Origin: Nemophila menziesii | Lineage: Eukaryota > Streptophyta > Magnoliopsida > Boraginales > Hydrophyllaceae | Direction of reading: 5' to 3' | Assembly: GCA_029959085.1 (NCBI GenBank) | Contig: JARWIR010000031.1 | Location: 5,456,001-5,520,000 of the forward strand | DNA length: 64,000 nt | Part shown: positions 1 through 10,312 of the stretch, piece after piece | How the letters are laid out: the number at the start of each line of letters is the position of its first letter | Numbering within the stretch: position 1 is the first letter of the stretch | Position numbers and translations under genes: made by a program | Notes under the pieces: generated by a model | Database searches by the model: none | The model's input: the letters and a program-made list of their open reading frames with translations, nothing else | Told to the model about the DNA's origin: nothing

Positions 1-1020
1 AGCATTGTATTCCATAGATTTATTGGTCGCAAGTTTCTTGAGTTTTTATCTTTCTTGAATTTCTAAACTCAAACAAATATATTTATTATAAGTTATAACT
101 CCCACTTTGTAATTTTATTCCTTATACTTATAAACATATATCAAACAGAAGATGTTCTCATTTGCAGGTAAGATCAGAATTAAACAAAATATTGTAAAAA
201 CAGCATGAGCAACTGGAACTTTTTGAATTTGGGTAATTTTTTCAAATTCAGCAAAAATAGCATGCAAAGTGTCGAAAAATCTTGCATATCATATAAATAA
301 CCTATCTTTAGATAAGGTCCTCTATTTAATTCACTCACATATTAAGCAATATGGCCCTATTAACAAGGTGTCAATATGTGCTCCAGGGCCATGAACCTAT
401 ATAACAATATAACTCTTTAGATCTTCTTGACAACAAAATTAAATCCAAAAGATATTACATAATACTGCATATTTCAATAAGTGAACTTACATCAAGGTGA
501 TAGGAGCCAAAAGTCATTATAACAGCATTTACATCTTCTACTCTCCATGGAGTGTCAATTTCTTTACCCACATTTTTACAATCTACAATAACATTTTACA
601 TTTTGATCTAACCATGAAGATTGATTTTGTAGTAACACGCCACTAGCAAATGCAGAATCACTTGTTTACTTCTTGAGTTTTACAAAAGATTTTCCTTTTA
701 CTTAGAAGCTATTATCACACAGAAGATGAAATTTTAGAGAAGTCATATGAGTTCATTATATAGCAGATATAGCGAATGACAAAACTGCCCCTCAAGGTTG
801 AAAAATTAGATTTTGATTTCAGTAAGTAATTGTTTGCTAACATAAATCTATATATAAAATCATCTTGGGGTATCCATACTAGAAGAAGCCGATCATAAGA
901 TGAGCAGGTAGCAACAAAAGCAAGCGAACCATGTTTATTGTACGTTTCAATCACATCAGGTTTAATTCCATCTATCTTAACAATAGAAAATCCATTGTGC
1001 ATAAGTTCTGTTAATACCAA
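1..1020 (-). pseudogene. Gene M copy 1, unrecognised minus-strand gene remnant (cut by window edge)
   Basis: Protein-like blocks on the minus strand run from 1020 downwards. The first (about 715-1007) includes GFSIVKIDGIKPDVIETYNK and an ATCSSYDRLLLVWIPQDD stretch. The next (491-582) reads VGKEIDTPWRVEDVNAV and ends at a GT donor. A third (about 160-330) reads TLHAIFAEFEKITQIQKV in the second copy. Here a one-base deletion in a run of A, at about 270, shifts the third block out of frame relative to copy 2. The terminal exon lies outside the window. I do not recognise the family. Inferred status: decayed gene or gene fragment. Confidence 0.4.
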
Positions 1021-1700
1021 TATCTATTTACAGGAACTAAAATGTTCTCCACATTTCTCTTTCAGACAATTCCTTGAACATAATAAGTACAAATGACCAT
1101 AAATTTTATTCATCCTAAAAGAGAAGCTCAAAAGAATTATAAAATCCTGTTTACAAAGAAATGTCAATCAAAATATACTGACTTGAGGTTTCAAGTGTAT
1201 AAAGAAGGGGCCACATTTCCAGGATTCCACCTAATGTGAAATTCATGAATATGGATAAATTATTTTTATAGTTAATATTATGTTTCTAACAATTGGTGCT
1301 CTCTTTTTAATGGTTCATTTGGTCTGGTTTTGAGTATGGACAACTTAATGAATGATGATTTTGGTTTGGTAATTTATTGTTTGTTTTTTTTATAATGAAT
1401 ATATTGTGTTCTTTTATAAGGTTTTGATCTTTGGTACAGCATTTCGAAAGGTGGTGTACTAATTTTGGTTGAATGAGCATTTTTCTAATGTTCATAATTG
1501 TAAAAAATGATGGAAAAAAGCAGTTCACTGCAAAAAAGTTTACGAGAAAACTAAAGGACTGTAACTAAAATTAGCACGATTACAATAAGTTTCACTTTTT
1601 ACAGACGCTTCAACCTTTAGGAACTATACGGATTGCCTAATTTTCAAAAGGAGATAGAAACTCTTGCCTACGTAGCCATAACATATGGAGACACCATGAA
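1021..1700. other. Spacer, no gene seen
   Basis: AT-rich sequence between gene M and the transposon debris. A 73-codon minus-strand frame here is low complexity and I do not consider it coding. The equivalent stretches are 10313-11000, 19619-20300 and 55454-56130. Confidence 0.5.
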
Positions 1701-1716
1701 AGTGAAGATTATGCGA

Positions 1717-2026
1717 ATCGTCAAAATTGTTACCAATCAGTTTGAATCGATGCTTATATATATATTATTGGTATTTTAATTAATTATTTGTTTTTATTGA
1801 TATTTTAAATTATTAAATGTATTATTTAATGAATATTACATTTAAAAATAATTAAAAACCATATTTAAAAAAATTAATGTCATTCGCGACTACTTGTAGT
1901 CTTCATTGACAATTGTATGTAGTTGGTTTTTCTATTATAGAAATCTATCACTCTCGAATCATGCCTCACATCTCACTCCGAAGCATAATGGATGCTAACA
2001 AACTGATTGGTAACAATTTTGACGAT
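1717..2026. repeat. Inverted repeat, 28-bp perfect arms from copia gag
   Basis: Bases 1717-1744 are the exact reverse complement of 1999-2026, which lie inside the copia gag remnant. The arms enclose about 250 bp that include a GCGACTAC palindrome. The arrangement is repeated in the other units at about 11010, 20310 and 56160. Confidence 0.75.
1888..1901. repeat. GACTAC-TT-GTAGTC palindrome
   Basis: A perfect 6-bp inverted repeat around TT, preceded by TTCGC. The same word family forms the inverted-repeat block inside the CACTA fragments at 31950-32255 and 47013-47330, so this may be a footprint of a related non-autonomous element (inference). Confidence 0.55.
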
Positions 2027-2158
2027 TAGTACCGTAACGTGAGAATTGTTCTCATGCATGAAAAGGTCATTGATACGATCGATAAAGCTCTGACTACTAT
2101 TCCCGATGAGAATAACAAAGTGGAATGGGAAGCTTACATGAACCATTATGATAATTGA
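1961..2158 (+). mobile_element. Ty1/copia gag N-terminal remnant, copy 1
   Basis: An open frame begins MPHISLRSIMDANKLIGNN, is broken by TAG at the position where copia gag normally has Trp of the 'DWYRN' motif, and then continues YRNVRIVLMHEKVIDTIDKA up to a stop at 2156-2158. The order of SLRSI, NKLIG, YRN and VL matches the start of plant Ty1/copia gag polyproteins (established family pattern). No protease, integrase or reverse transcriptase is present nearby, and I see no LTRs. It ends next to an (AT)n tract. Confidence 0.7.
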
Positions 2159-2208
2159 CTATCAATTTATTACATTCAATACTTGATCGGATGATGGATT
2201 TCTTCAAT

Positions 2209-2210
<2 letters not shown>

Positions 2211-2300
<90 letters not shown>
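2211..2300. repeat. (AT)45 microsatellite
   Basis: Ninety uninterrupted bases of AT, directly followed by GCACATGGG. The homologous tracts in the other units have 22, 11 and 35 repeats. Confidence 0.97.
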
Positions 2301-2305
<5 letters not shown>

Positions 2306-3990
2306 TGGGAAACCCAAAGAAAATAAAATGTCACTACCTAAGATAAAATATTCGGATATTTGAGGGTGGCCAATCATAATGACTAAACTCTTGGGAAGGT
2401 AAAGTACCACGTTCCATATACAACTTAGTATAAGGTAAAGAGAACCTCTCCCATTCATTTCTATTACCAAACTAAGAAGTAATTTCATGGTGAGAACCTC
2501 AAAGTTTTAGTGAAAATCCTTTATTAAGGCAACACAAATCGAAGAGGAAAAATTCTCATATCATGAGGTCTTGCCAAGCTAGATAGTCAAGTAGGTTAGA
2601 ATTATTACGACAAACCATTGCATAAGGTGTACTTACCCAAGACACATAGTAGTGTTGAGGTTGATTTCTAAGCTACCGACAATTGTTAGAAGGACTTTTG
2701 AATCCCGACTAATGAGAATGGCCCAATTCTTCCTTATATCTAATAACTATTAAATAGTTGAGTAGGTGGGTTACCCGCAAAAATTAAGCATACTTATCAT
2801 CCCTTCTTATGTTTTTAGTATATTATTCATTTCTTTTGTTAATCATTTATATTTTATTGTATATTAGTCCCATAACAAATACCCGACATATATTATTTAT
2901 TTATTTGTCATTTATTTCGCAACTCTACATTATTTTACTTTCAGAACACATTTATTACAACATTGATAGTCCATCTAGCGATGTTAACCCAACACTTATT
3001 AAATTACTACTTGTAAACGACCCATACACTTGTGGGAAGTCACCCTCTCAATGTTGATTTTATATCTCGCTTTGGGGGATGAGAAGTACCCACCAATATA
3101 TAAAATACCCTAAGTATAGTAGTTGATACAAAATACATAGGATGGGTTTATACCCACCAAGTTGTAACTATATGTTGTTATAACATACCTTAAAAACAAT
3201 TTCATTGAGGATTGAACAAGGGAAATGTTAAATTGGTTGGTTTACATGTAGTCGATGGGCATATACCAACCACCTTAAATAATCAGGTTTTCATTTTAAA
3301 CTCTCACATATTAAGTTTAGTATTTCTTCGGTTTACAGAGTTCTTAATTTAGTTTACTGTGGGTTTACATAGTGCTTAGTGTTTAGTGTTAGATTTATTG
3401 TTGTTTATAGGTACTTGATCACGGATAATTGTGGGGTTTAAACACTCACAATAAACACAAAAATGAATATGGTAATAAACACTATCATAAGATGTCTAAC
3501 CAATCGCAAAAACAAGGATAAACAAATGTATCTTTATACGTGACAATGAAAAAAGGGCATAACTTTAAACATTTGTCTCACATAGGCTTAAAAAAAGTCA
3601 AGAAATATAAAATTCACTAAAAAAACATAAGCCATGCCCACCTTCCTATATGGGGAATATTAGATGATAATTCGTACTGAAACATTAACTTTAGTATTAA
3701 AAATAACCAATACAATACCTAATACATACAAGTTTGTATATACCCACTAAATTATGCATACAAGTGGATATCAAACCAAAATAAACACATAAATTGGGGT
3801 ATCAACCCAATATTTTATGTAAAAGTGGGTATACACCCACTAGTTACAAACAACCACAACAATGTAGAATAATCATCATTCCGTCAATACGTCATTTCTT
3901 GTATCCACCAAGTGAATACTCATAAATACAAAACAATTTTTGAATGTTGGTGGGCTTATGAGTGTGATAAAATAATGATATATAATCACA
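2301..3990. other. Spacer with recurring GGGTAT / TACCCAC words
   Basis: No convincing gene. Short near-palindromic words such as GTGGGTATACACCCAC (at about 3825) and TATACCCACC recur through this stretch. Open frames at 2204-2488 (minus) and 2809-3057 (plus) are low complexity and depend on the AT tract or on biased composition. Homologous stretches: 11552-13290, 20827-22530 and 56727-58430. Confidence 0.5.
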
Positions 3991-5230
3991 CATCTCAAAA
4001 ACACGATTAACTCTCCGCAAGTGTACGGGTTGTTACAAGTAATAATAAGTAAATAAAGTTTATTGCTCAGGGACTTAGGTAGTTATTTCAATTCGTGTTC
4101 AATACTTTTGTAGATTTTTTAAATCTTCCGATTTGAAAGATAAATATATGAAGTGTTTGATTTTTTAATAAATAATATAAATAATTATTCAAGGAAGATA
4201 GCAGTTAAGATTGCAAGTATGCGCCTAATCATATTGACTTAATGGTTCTAGAAATAATTGGTTGTTTTTATTAACCAGGATTCTAAATTTTTCCTAACTC
4301 ATGTAGGGGTCAACTTAGGAAGCTCACATACTCATATTCTAAGAGATTAAGACAAACCTTAGCGGCTACTTGGCTATTCAAGACCTTGGGTTAATTAGCG
4401 TACACCAACCGCGTATTCACAAACCAATAATTACAACACCTTGCCACTTTTGGGTGCAAGCTCAATTACTTAGTCTAATCAATATAATTTTTCCAAAATT
4501 AGATAAGTATATTTTCAAGGTGTACACCCATTAGATGCAAATCACAGTTTATTTTAAAACTCAAAACAACAAATAAAACAGTAAACCTAGATTTCTACAT
4601 AAATAATTCTAAACTAAATAGAAATTAGTGCATAATTGAATCTTTGAATTAAAATATTAGAAATAAATTAAATACAAAATAATTATAATTCTAATTTACC
4701 CAAAGAATAGAAATAGGGAGGAGTAGAATTTATCCGGTGAAGCTCCAAACTTGAATCTTCCTTCTCTAGATCCTCATGATCTCTTTTGTGATGAATTATT
4801 GATGAAATGTAAGCTCTGGTGGCCAAGGAATGAATTTATAATGTCAACTTTAGTGTATACATAGGTCATGGGCTAGGTTTAAATGACCTAACCCATCTCA
4901 AAAACGTTTTCCTCCAAGAGGGGACAAATTCGAGTCATGTTTTAACTTTTTCGTTACAGATCTGAGTTGTAAAATACCAGTAACCATGCGCTCCTAATTC
5001 AGAATCCCATATGAATATAAAATGGATCATCCAATTATTTTTAAATATCACGTGACATCGAAAACAATTAACTATCTAATTTTGGCCGACAACTGTTTCA
5101 TATTTATAAAAATGGTTTCTTATCCATTCTTTGACATGTAATATAATACGTGTACCTAAGAGTTTCACATTTAACACATAAGTTACGCACAAATAACTCT
5201 AAATGTGAAAAATCTCCAAAAGAGGGTAAG
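3991..5230. mobile_element. Unclassified dispersed-repeat-like block
   Basis: This block starts near CTCCGCAAGTGTACGGG and runs through a GTAATAATAAGTAAATAAAG stretch to about 5230. Its wording resembles an intergenic repeat I associate with many plant genomes (recollection, not a search). It has no coding capacity that I can support. Copies occur in every unit at about 13290, 22530, 36990, 52110 and 58430. A 67-codon frame near the end starts with GTG and is not a credible eukaryotic gene. A weak stem (GAGTTTCACATTTA against TAAATGTGAAAAATCTC, 5160-5215) sits at the end. Confidence 0.3.
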
Positions 5231-6614
5231 AAACGAGAATATATCAAATAATAGGGAAAACCCCTCATCTAAGCACAAAAGGAACTTAAAAATATGTCTC
5301 AAGATAGGATTTATTTATTACCAAATAAGGGAGACATCAAATGTCTTTCCATTGGATTGCAATTAATTCTCTAATGACACACGAGATAAAATTATGCACG
5401 TAGGATAGATATTTCTCGTCAAGATATATGAATATAAATTACCCGTTCCATCAGCTAACTATATCAAATTTAAAAATTAACATGAAGTTAACACATTCTG
5501 AATATATTTATTGGATACAAAAGTTTTCTATTGCATAAAACCACAATAGAAACTACCGTTACCTTTTCTATCAAATTGTACTATCGGTCCCTGAAAATTT
5601 TGTCACAGACTGAAAGTGGGTATAAACTCACGACTGCAACTGTAGAGACCTTTGATATCAAATTGCCCTATAGATCCCCTGAACAATCTATATGGGTTTA
5701 AACTACATAAATCATTATACTGTGAATAGGGTGAAATACAAAATACCCACTACTAATTTAAACAATACTATATAACAATTAATGGTTAACAAAAACACTT
5801 TATATGAATTAATATTATAAAAAAAATTAGTATTATTTTAGAAAAATTTCAAGATTTAACAACTATTATTCCATGTTATTCTATAATTTTCAGAAAAAAG
5901 AAGCAAAAACTAATAAAATTGCATTAAGAACACCTTATTTAACCCATAAAATAATATTTGTATTGTCTTTGAAAATATTGCTTCCGCCGATTAAAAACTC
6001 CTCTAATAGACAAGTTTTTCTTCTCTTAAAAAATAATAGTTTATGTATACGAAAGGTATGAATTAAGCCAAACCCGCATCACGAAATGAATCACCATAAT
6101 GCTTTACATGCCAAGAATGAGAAAGAGTGCTTGAAAGTTCAATTTATGAAAGATTGTTTTTGCAACGACCATATATATGATTTGGTTAATATATAAAAAG
6201 TTTAGTATGGATGGTATTTTCCCTAATTTAGAGTGCATAATGAAAATTATTACAATTCATGTTTACCTATTTCTTTTCTCATTGCATACCCATCTCGTCC
6301 TTTTGGGAGATAGTTGACTTATGTTTTTTACCCACCAAGATTTATGGTATAGATTTTTTGTGGGAAATTAGATCAAACTTTTTATTAACTTAAACATATA
6401 AGACTTTCATCCAATATTTAATAATCCAATATTTAATCATAATAGTTAATTATAATAGTAAGACATATGTAAATAGATTAATTAGAAAAGTTACCACAAT
6501 TAATTTTTTAGGTTTAATATAAGGTACATTTCATACACTACTAAAAGTTTTATTGAACCATTCAATATAGGATGAAAGACTTTTCCTATTTATTAACCCA
6601 ACACACAGAACGGA
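5231..6614. other. Upstream spacer of gene A copy 1
   Basis: AT-rich sequence with no supported gene. From about 5930 (AAGAACACC) it is shared by all gene copies including form C, so this is the left limit of the DNA common to forms A, B and C. Confidence 0.5.
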
Positions 6615-6796
6615 AGCCCAAGCAACACTGTTGGCAAATGGGCTGGAAAGAAGAGAAAAATTCAATAATATTTACTTCCCATTTAACTACTTTGTAACTA
6701 GTCTACACATCATGGGCCTTATCCATTCTTAGGATTTAAACAAAAATTTACCCTAATAACAAAGACGCCGCCGCTCCTCTCTTTGTGTATATCGAG
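6615..6796 (+). promoter_or_regulatory. Conserved promoter and exon 1 of gene A copy 1
   Basis: Contains AGCCCA (6615-6620), TGGGCT (6639-6644) and TGGGCC (6713-6718), which are site II-type elements, followed by ACCCTAA (6750-6756), which resembles the plant telo-box. Site II plus telo-box pairs are known from promoters of growth-linked housekeeping genes. A probable non-coding exon 1 ends ATCGAG|GTAAAG at 6796. The block recurs in front of every gene copy. The transcription start is not determined. Confidence 0.5.
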
Positions 6797-7885
6797 GTAA
6801 AGTTTCCTCTCCATGTACATATACATTGGTAAAATTAGGTAAAATAGTATTATATCTTACTCAAATTTTTTTGTTGTATTTGTTTATATGGTTTAACTAA
6901 ATTTAATTTAATTTTTTTTTTCACAGAATAATTAAAAATTGACGTTCTTCTGAGTAATTTTATCGAGTCTTTTGGATTTGTAAAACTAAGAGTTTCATCA
7001 ATGGAAAAATCTTAGATAAATATGAGTTGTCCAATATACTAAGAGACGTTCTCTTAATCAAGGTATGTGATTTATTTTAGTTACCATGTTGCAAGGCACA
7101 AGAAAAATCTTGAACCCAATTACAATATGAGTCCCTATATAATGTGAAAATTGCAATATAGACCCACATAATTTTTCCTTAGGAAAGAGGTAAAAGATTT
7201 GTGTATGGAATGTAATTTGTCTCTCCTATAAATAATTGAAAAATATAGGATTAGATTTTTCAGTTTTAGCAACTAAAAAGTCATGCAATACAATTCAAAC
7301 AAAAATATTTTGTATTTTTTTATTCATACATATCATCGAGTGTTGTTTGATTACAGGAAAGCGATCGTTGGTCATGACATTTCAAGAAAATAGAACACTT
7401 ATATAATTAACTTGGTAAGTTTATTAATCTATTGTTATGCTTCATATGATACTTAATAACAGATGATCAACCCTTAATATTTAACTCATTGTTCTAATGA
7501 TTGTAAATTTTAGTTTGGTAATAGATGTGTTTAATTTAGATTAAAAGAATAAAAGCAAGTAATTGTGTGGATGATAAAATATTATTTGTACACAATTGAA
7601 CATTAAACACACTATTAATAAAAGTTATGTAGACCAATAGTGAATACACAAATAAAGAGTGTGTTATTGGGTGTAAAGAATAACCATTTTAATATGTCAT
7701 TGAATTAATTTTGCACCGATATGGCATTTTTGCTCCAGATCCTACTCATGTAATAGCTCTTGTTCCTGTCGGAGTATATTATTTATCGAAATCAGATCTG
7801 TGATTTTGGTAGATGGAAAGGGAAAGAGAGGAAATCATATATCTTTTGCTTTTAAAGCTGTGCCAGAGAGAACAGCTGTGGAAAT
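6797..7885 (+). other. 5' leader exons and introns of gene A copy 1
   Basis: Intron 1 follows the donor at 6797. Exon 2 is 6927-7062 (CACAG| to AATCAAG|GTATG) and exon 3 is 7357-7414 (TTACAG| to AACTTG|GTAAG). Exon 2 holds a short ATG frame that is intact in B1 and B3 but is closed here after MEKS by a TAG. At 7731-7770 there is an echo of the Pro-rich coding exon (GCTCCAGATCCT followed by GCTCTTGTTCCTG). Confidence 0.45.
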
Positions 7886-8622
7886 ATGTCAAAAAATAAT
7901 ACTCCATCAAGTGAGTTCTCCATCAGATCGGATGAAGGCATAAATTTAGTGGTGAACTTGAATTCAAGTCCATCAGATCAGTATGGAGTTTGTCCCAACT
8001 TTAAAATTTTTGTGAAAGGCAAAAGTCACAGTCCAGATCTTCCTCAATTTTCTGCTCTAGCTTCAGCTCTTACTCTAGATTATTCTCCTGCTCCAGCTCT
8101 TACACTAGATCCTTCTCCTTCTCCTGCTCCGGTTCTAGCTCTGGTTCCTGTTCTAGTTCCTTTTGTTATACTTCCAGCGGCTACTAAAGACAACAACAGT
8201 CTCAATGAGCTCAGTGATCTTGCTTCAAGGTTGTTTGATGACCTGTCTCTGTTCGACTTTTATGCTTCTCAAGTAAGTTAATACAATCTTATCTAATTTT
8301 AAACATTTCACTTACCATTTCTCATGGTTTGTATTTGTCTCTTTATTTGTAGGATACATTTGAGGACCCTCCTGCTCCAGGTGCATGGTAATTTTTTTTC
8401 CTAGTAAAATAATTTGATTAATTCTTTAAATATGTTACCATTGTAATCAACTTTTTTTTGGATCTTTCATTTTTTCAACAAAGTGGGAAAAAGTCCCAGT
8501 CCTCTAAATCCAAACGTAGGCACAAGAGAAAGAGACAAGAGACTTCTGAGTCGGAAAATGTCAGTGATGATGATCATTGGGTTTTGAGACCCCATAGAAG
8601 GTCTAAATGGGTAGTACGAAAG
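7886..8622 (+). CDS. Gene A copy 1: unrecognised INLVVNLNS protein, spliced
   Basis: Best reading is join(7886..8272, 8353..8387, 8484..8622). Exon 1 (129 codons) ends CAA|GTAAGT. A 35-bp exon follows TTTGTAG and ends CATG|GTAATT. Exon 3 starts after CAAAG and ends CGAAAG|GTATGT. The phases join cleanly (0, 2, 0). Residues 14-27 read RSDEGINLVVNLNS; 48-97 are rich in Pro, Ala and Leu; about 142-165 are strongly basic (SKSKRRHKRKRQETSES), followed by an acidic DDD, which fits a nuclear protein (inference). The 3' end is uncertain: without another splice it stops eight codons into the intron. The first ATG is weak because the upstream frame is also open in copy 2. This is the only intact form A copy. 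Family unknown. Confidence 0.45.
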
Positions 8623-9177
8623 GTATGTCCACTTTTTCTAAATTAATTTTATTACCGTCATTATAAACAGTTTTGTTCTTTTAATCTTTACTTAAAGACA
8701 CTCAAGTGTAACTCATGATGGACTAAATGCACACAACCACCTTTAACTATATCTAATCCCTGATTTTGTCCATAAACTTTAAAAAACAATTTAAACCTTC
8801 TTAAACTTTTTTTTCCGTTGTTGTTAACGGAGCATGCAAATTACTATTATCCCCTTTCATACTACCGCACCTTTAACTTTTCATGACCCATTCTTCCCCT
8901 TCTAGTTCCTCGCTCTGAACACAACTCATTTTTTGACCAAATCTTCCTTGACTAGATTTTCAATTAGATTTACATAAAAAAGAAGTCCAGATTATTTGTG
9001 GACCCATATGTTTTTGGATAGAATTGTAATTTAGGGAGTGTTGAATATTATTTTATGTTGTGTTGTGGCACCTTTTGTTTTTTAATAGTTGTGTACAATT
9101 GTAACTAGGGTCTTTTGTCATAATTTGGTTATAATGTTTATCCCATCTGGTTGTGAGTGCTAATGTGCATATACCCT
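8623..9177. other. 3' spacer of gene A copy 1
   Basis: No supported gene. It leads directly into the terminal exon of gene M copy 2 on the other strand, so the two genes converge here. The homologous stretch is 17933-18487. Confidence 0.5.
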
Positions 9178-10312
9178 CTAATTCTGCAGATATAACCATT
9201 TGTGTAAGGGAGGGACTTGGAATTCAACCTCGAAATATGATGCAGGCAAATCTTTTGCGAAACATTCACCGTCATCATTTGACAGGATAGCATGGTATTT
9301 CATAGATTTATTGGTCGCAAGTTTCTTGAGTTTTTATCTTTCTTGAATTTCTAAAGTCAAACAAAGATATTTATCATAAGTTATAACTCACACTTTGTAA
9401 TTTTTTTCCTTATACTTATAAACATATATCAAATAGAAGATGGTCTCATTTGCAGGTAAGATCAGAACTAAACAAAATATTGTAAAAACAGCATGAGCAT
9501 CTGGAACTTTTTGAATTTGGGTAATTTTTTCAAATTCAGCAAAAATAGCATGCAAAGTGTCGAAAAAATCTTGCATATCATATAAATAACCTATCTTTAG
9601 ATATGGTCCTATATTTAATTCACTCACATATTAAGAAATATGGCCCTATTAACAAGGTGTCAATATCTGCTCCAGGGCCATGAACCTATATAACAATATA
9701 ACTCTTTAGATCTTCTTGACAACAAAATTAAATCCAAAAGATATTACATAATATTGCATATTTTAATAAGTGAACTTACATCAAGGTGATAGGAGCCAAA
9801 AGTCATTATAACAACATTTACATCTTCTACTCTCCATGGAGTGTCAATTTCTTTACCCACATTTTTACAATCTACAATAACATTTTACATTTTGATCTAA
9901 CCATGAAGATTGATTTTGTAGTAACACGCCACTAGCAAATGCAGAATCACTTGTTTACTTCTTCTTGAGTTTTACAAAAGATTTTCCTTTTACTTAGAAG
10001 CTATTATCACACAGAAGATGAAATTTTAGAGAAGTCATATGAGTTCATTACATAGCATATATAGAGAATGACAAAACTGCCCCTCAAGGATGAAAAATTA
10101 GATTTTGATTTCAGTAAGTAATTGTTTGCTAACATAAATCTATATATAAAATCATCTTGGGGTATCCGTACTAGAAGAAGACGATCATAAGATGAGCAAG
10201 TAGCAACAAAAGCAAGTGAACAATGTTTATTGTACGTTTCAATCACATCAGGTTTAATTCCATCTATCTTCACAATAGAAAATCCATTGTGCATAAGTGC
10301 TGTTAATACCAA
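9178..10312 (-). pseudogene. Gene M copy 2, unrecognised minus-strand gene, most complete copy
   Basis: Blocks on the minus strand in order: 10299-10007 (after acceptor TAACAG; GFSIVKIDGIKPDVIE, ATCSSYDRLLLVRIPQDD); 9871-9780 (after TTGTAG; VGKEIDTPWRVEDVNAV, ending CTTGAT|GTAAGT); 9627-about 9440 (LKIGYLYDMQDFFDTLHAIF, FEKITQIQKVPDAHAVF); and a 49-codon terminal exon 9324-9178 (after CTCAAG; LATNKSMKYHAILSNDDGEC, YFEVEFQVPPLHKWLYLQN, TAG). The terminal exon runs across the unit border. Splice phases between all blocks cannot be made to fit, and replacements dominate over silent changes between copies, so I call it decayed. Product unknown. Confidence 0.45.

Larger units (their letters stand above)
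1..9288. repeat. Tandem unit U1 (about 9.3 kb)
   Basis: The opening sequence of the window recurs at 9289 and 18599, giving periods of 9288 and 9310 bp. Order inside the unit: gene M (minus), transposon debris, (AT)n, spacer, promoter and gene A (plus). U1 and U3 differ by only a handful of bases over their first 1.2 kb, while U2 is visibly more diverged. Unit borders are arbitrary because the window edge sets them; gene M in fact runs across the border. Confidence 0.9.

Noticed and set aside
2204..2488. Minus-strand frame ending in a long YIYIYI run, and similar frames at 11473, 20691 and 56543
   Set aside because: The run is the AT microsatellite, and the rest has no family pattern. Frame length simply tracks repeat number.
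5160..5215. Hairpin as a microRNA precursor
   Set aside because: The stem is short and imperfect, with no long duplex typical of plant microRNA precursors.
9190..9290. Possible last exon of gene A on the plus strand after TTCTGCAG, reading VREGLGIQPRNMMQANLLRN to TAG
   Set aside because: The same bases read as a more convincing 49-codon terminal exon on the minus strand (gene M), and the composition favours that strand. I cannot exclude overlap of both.
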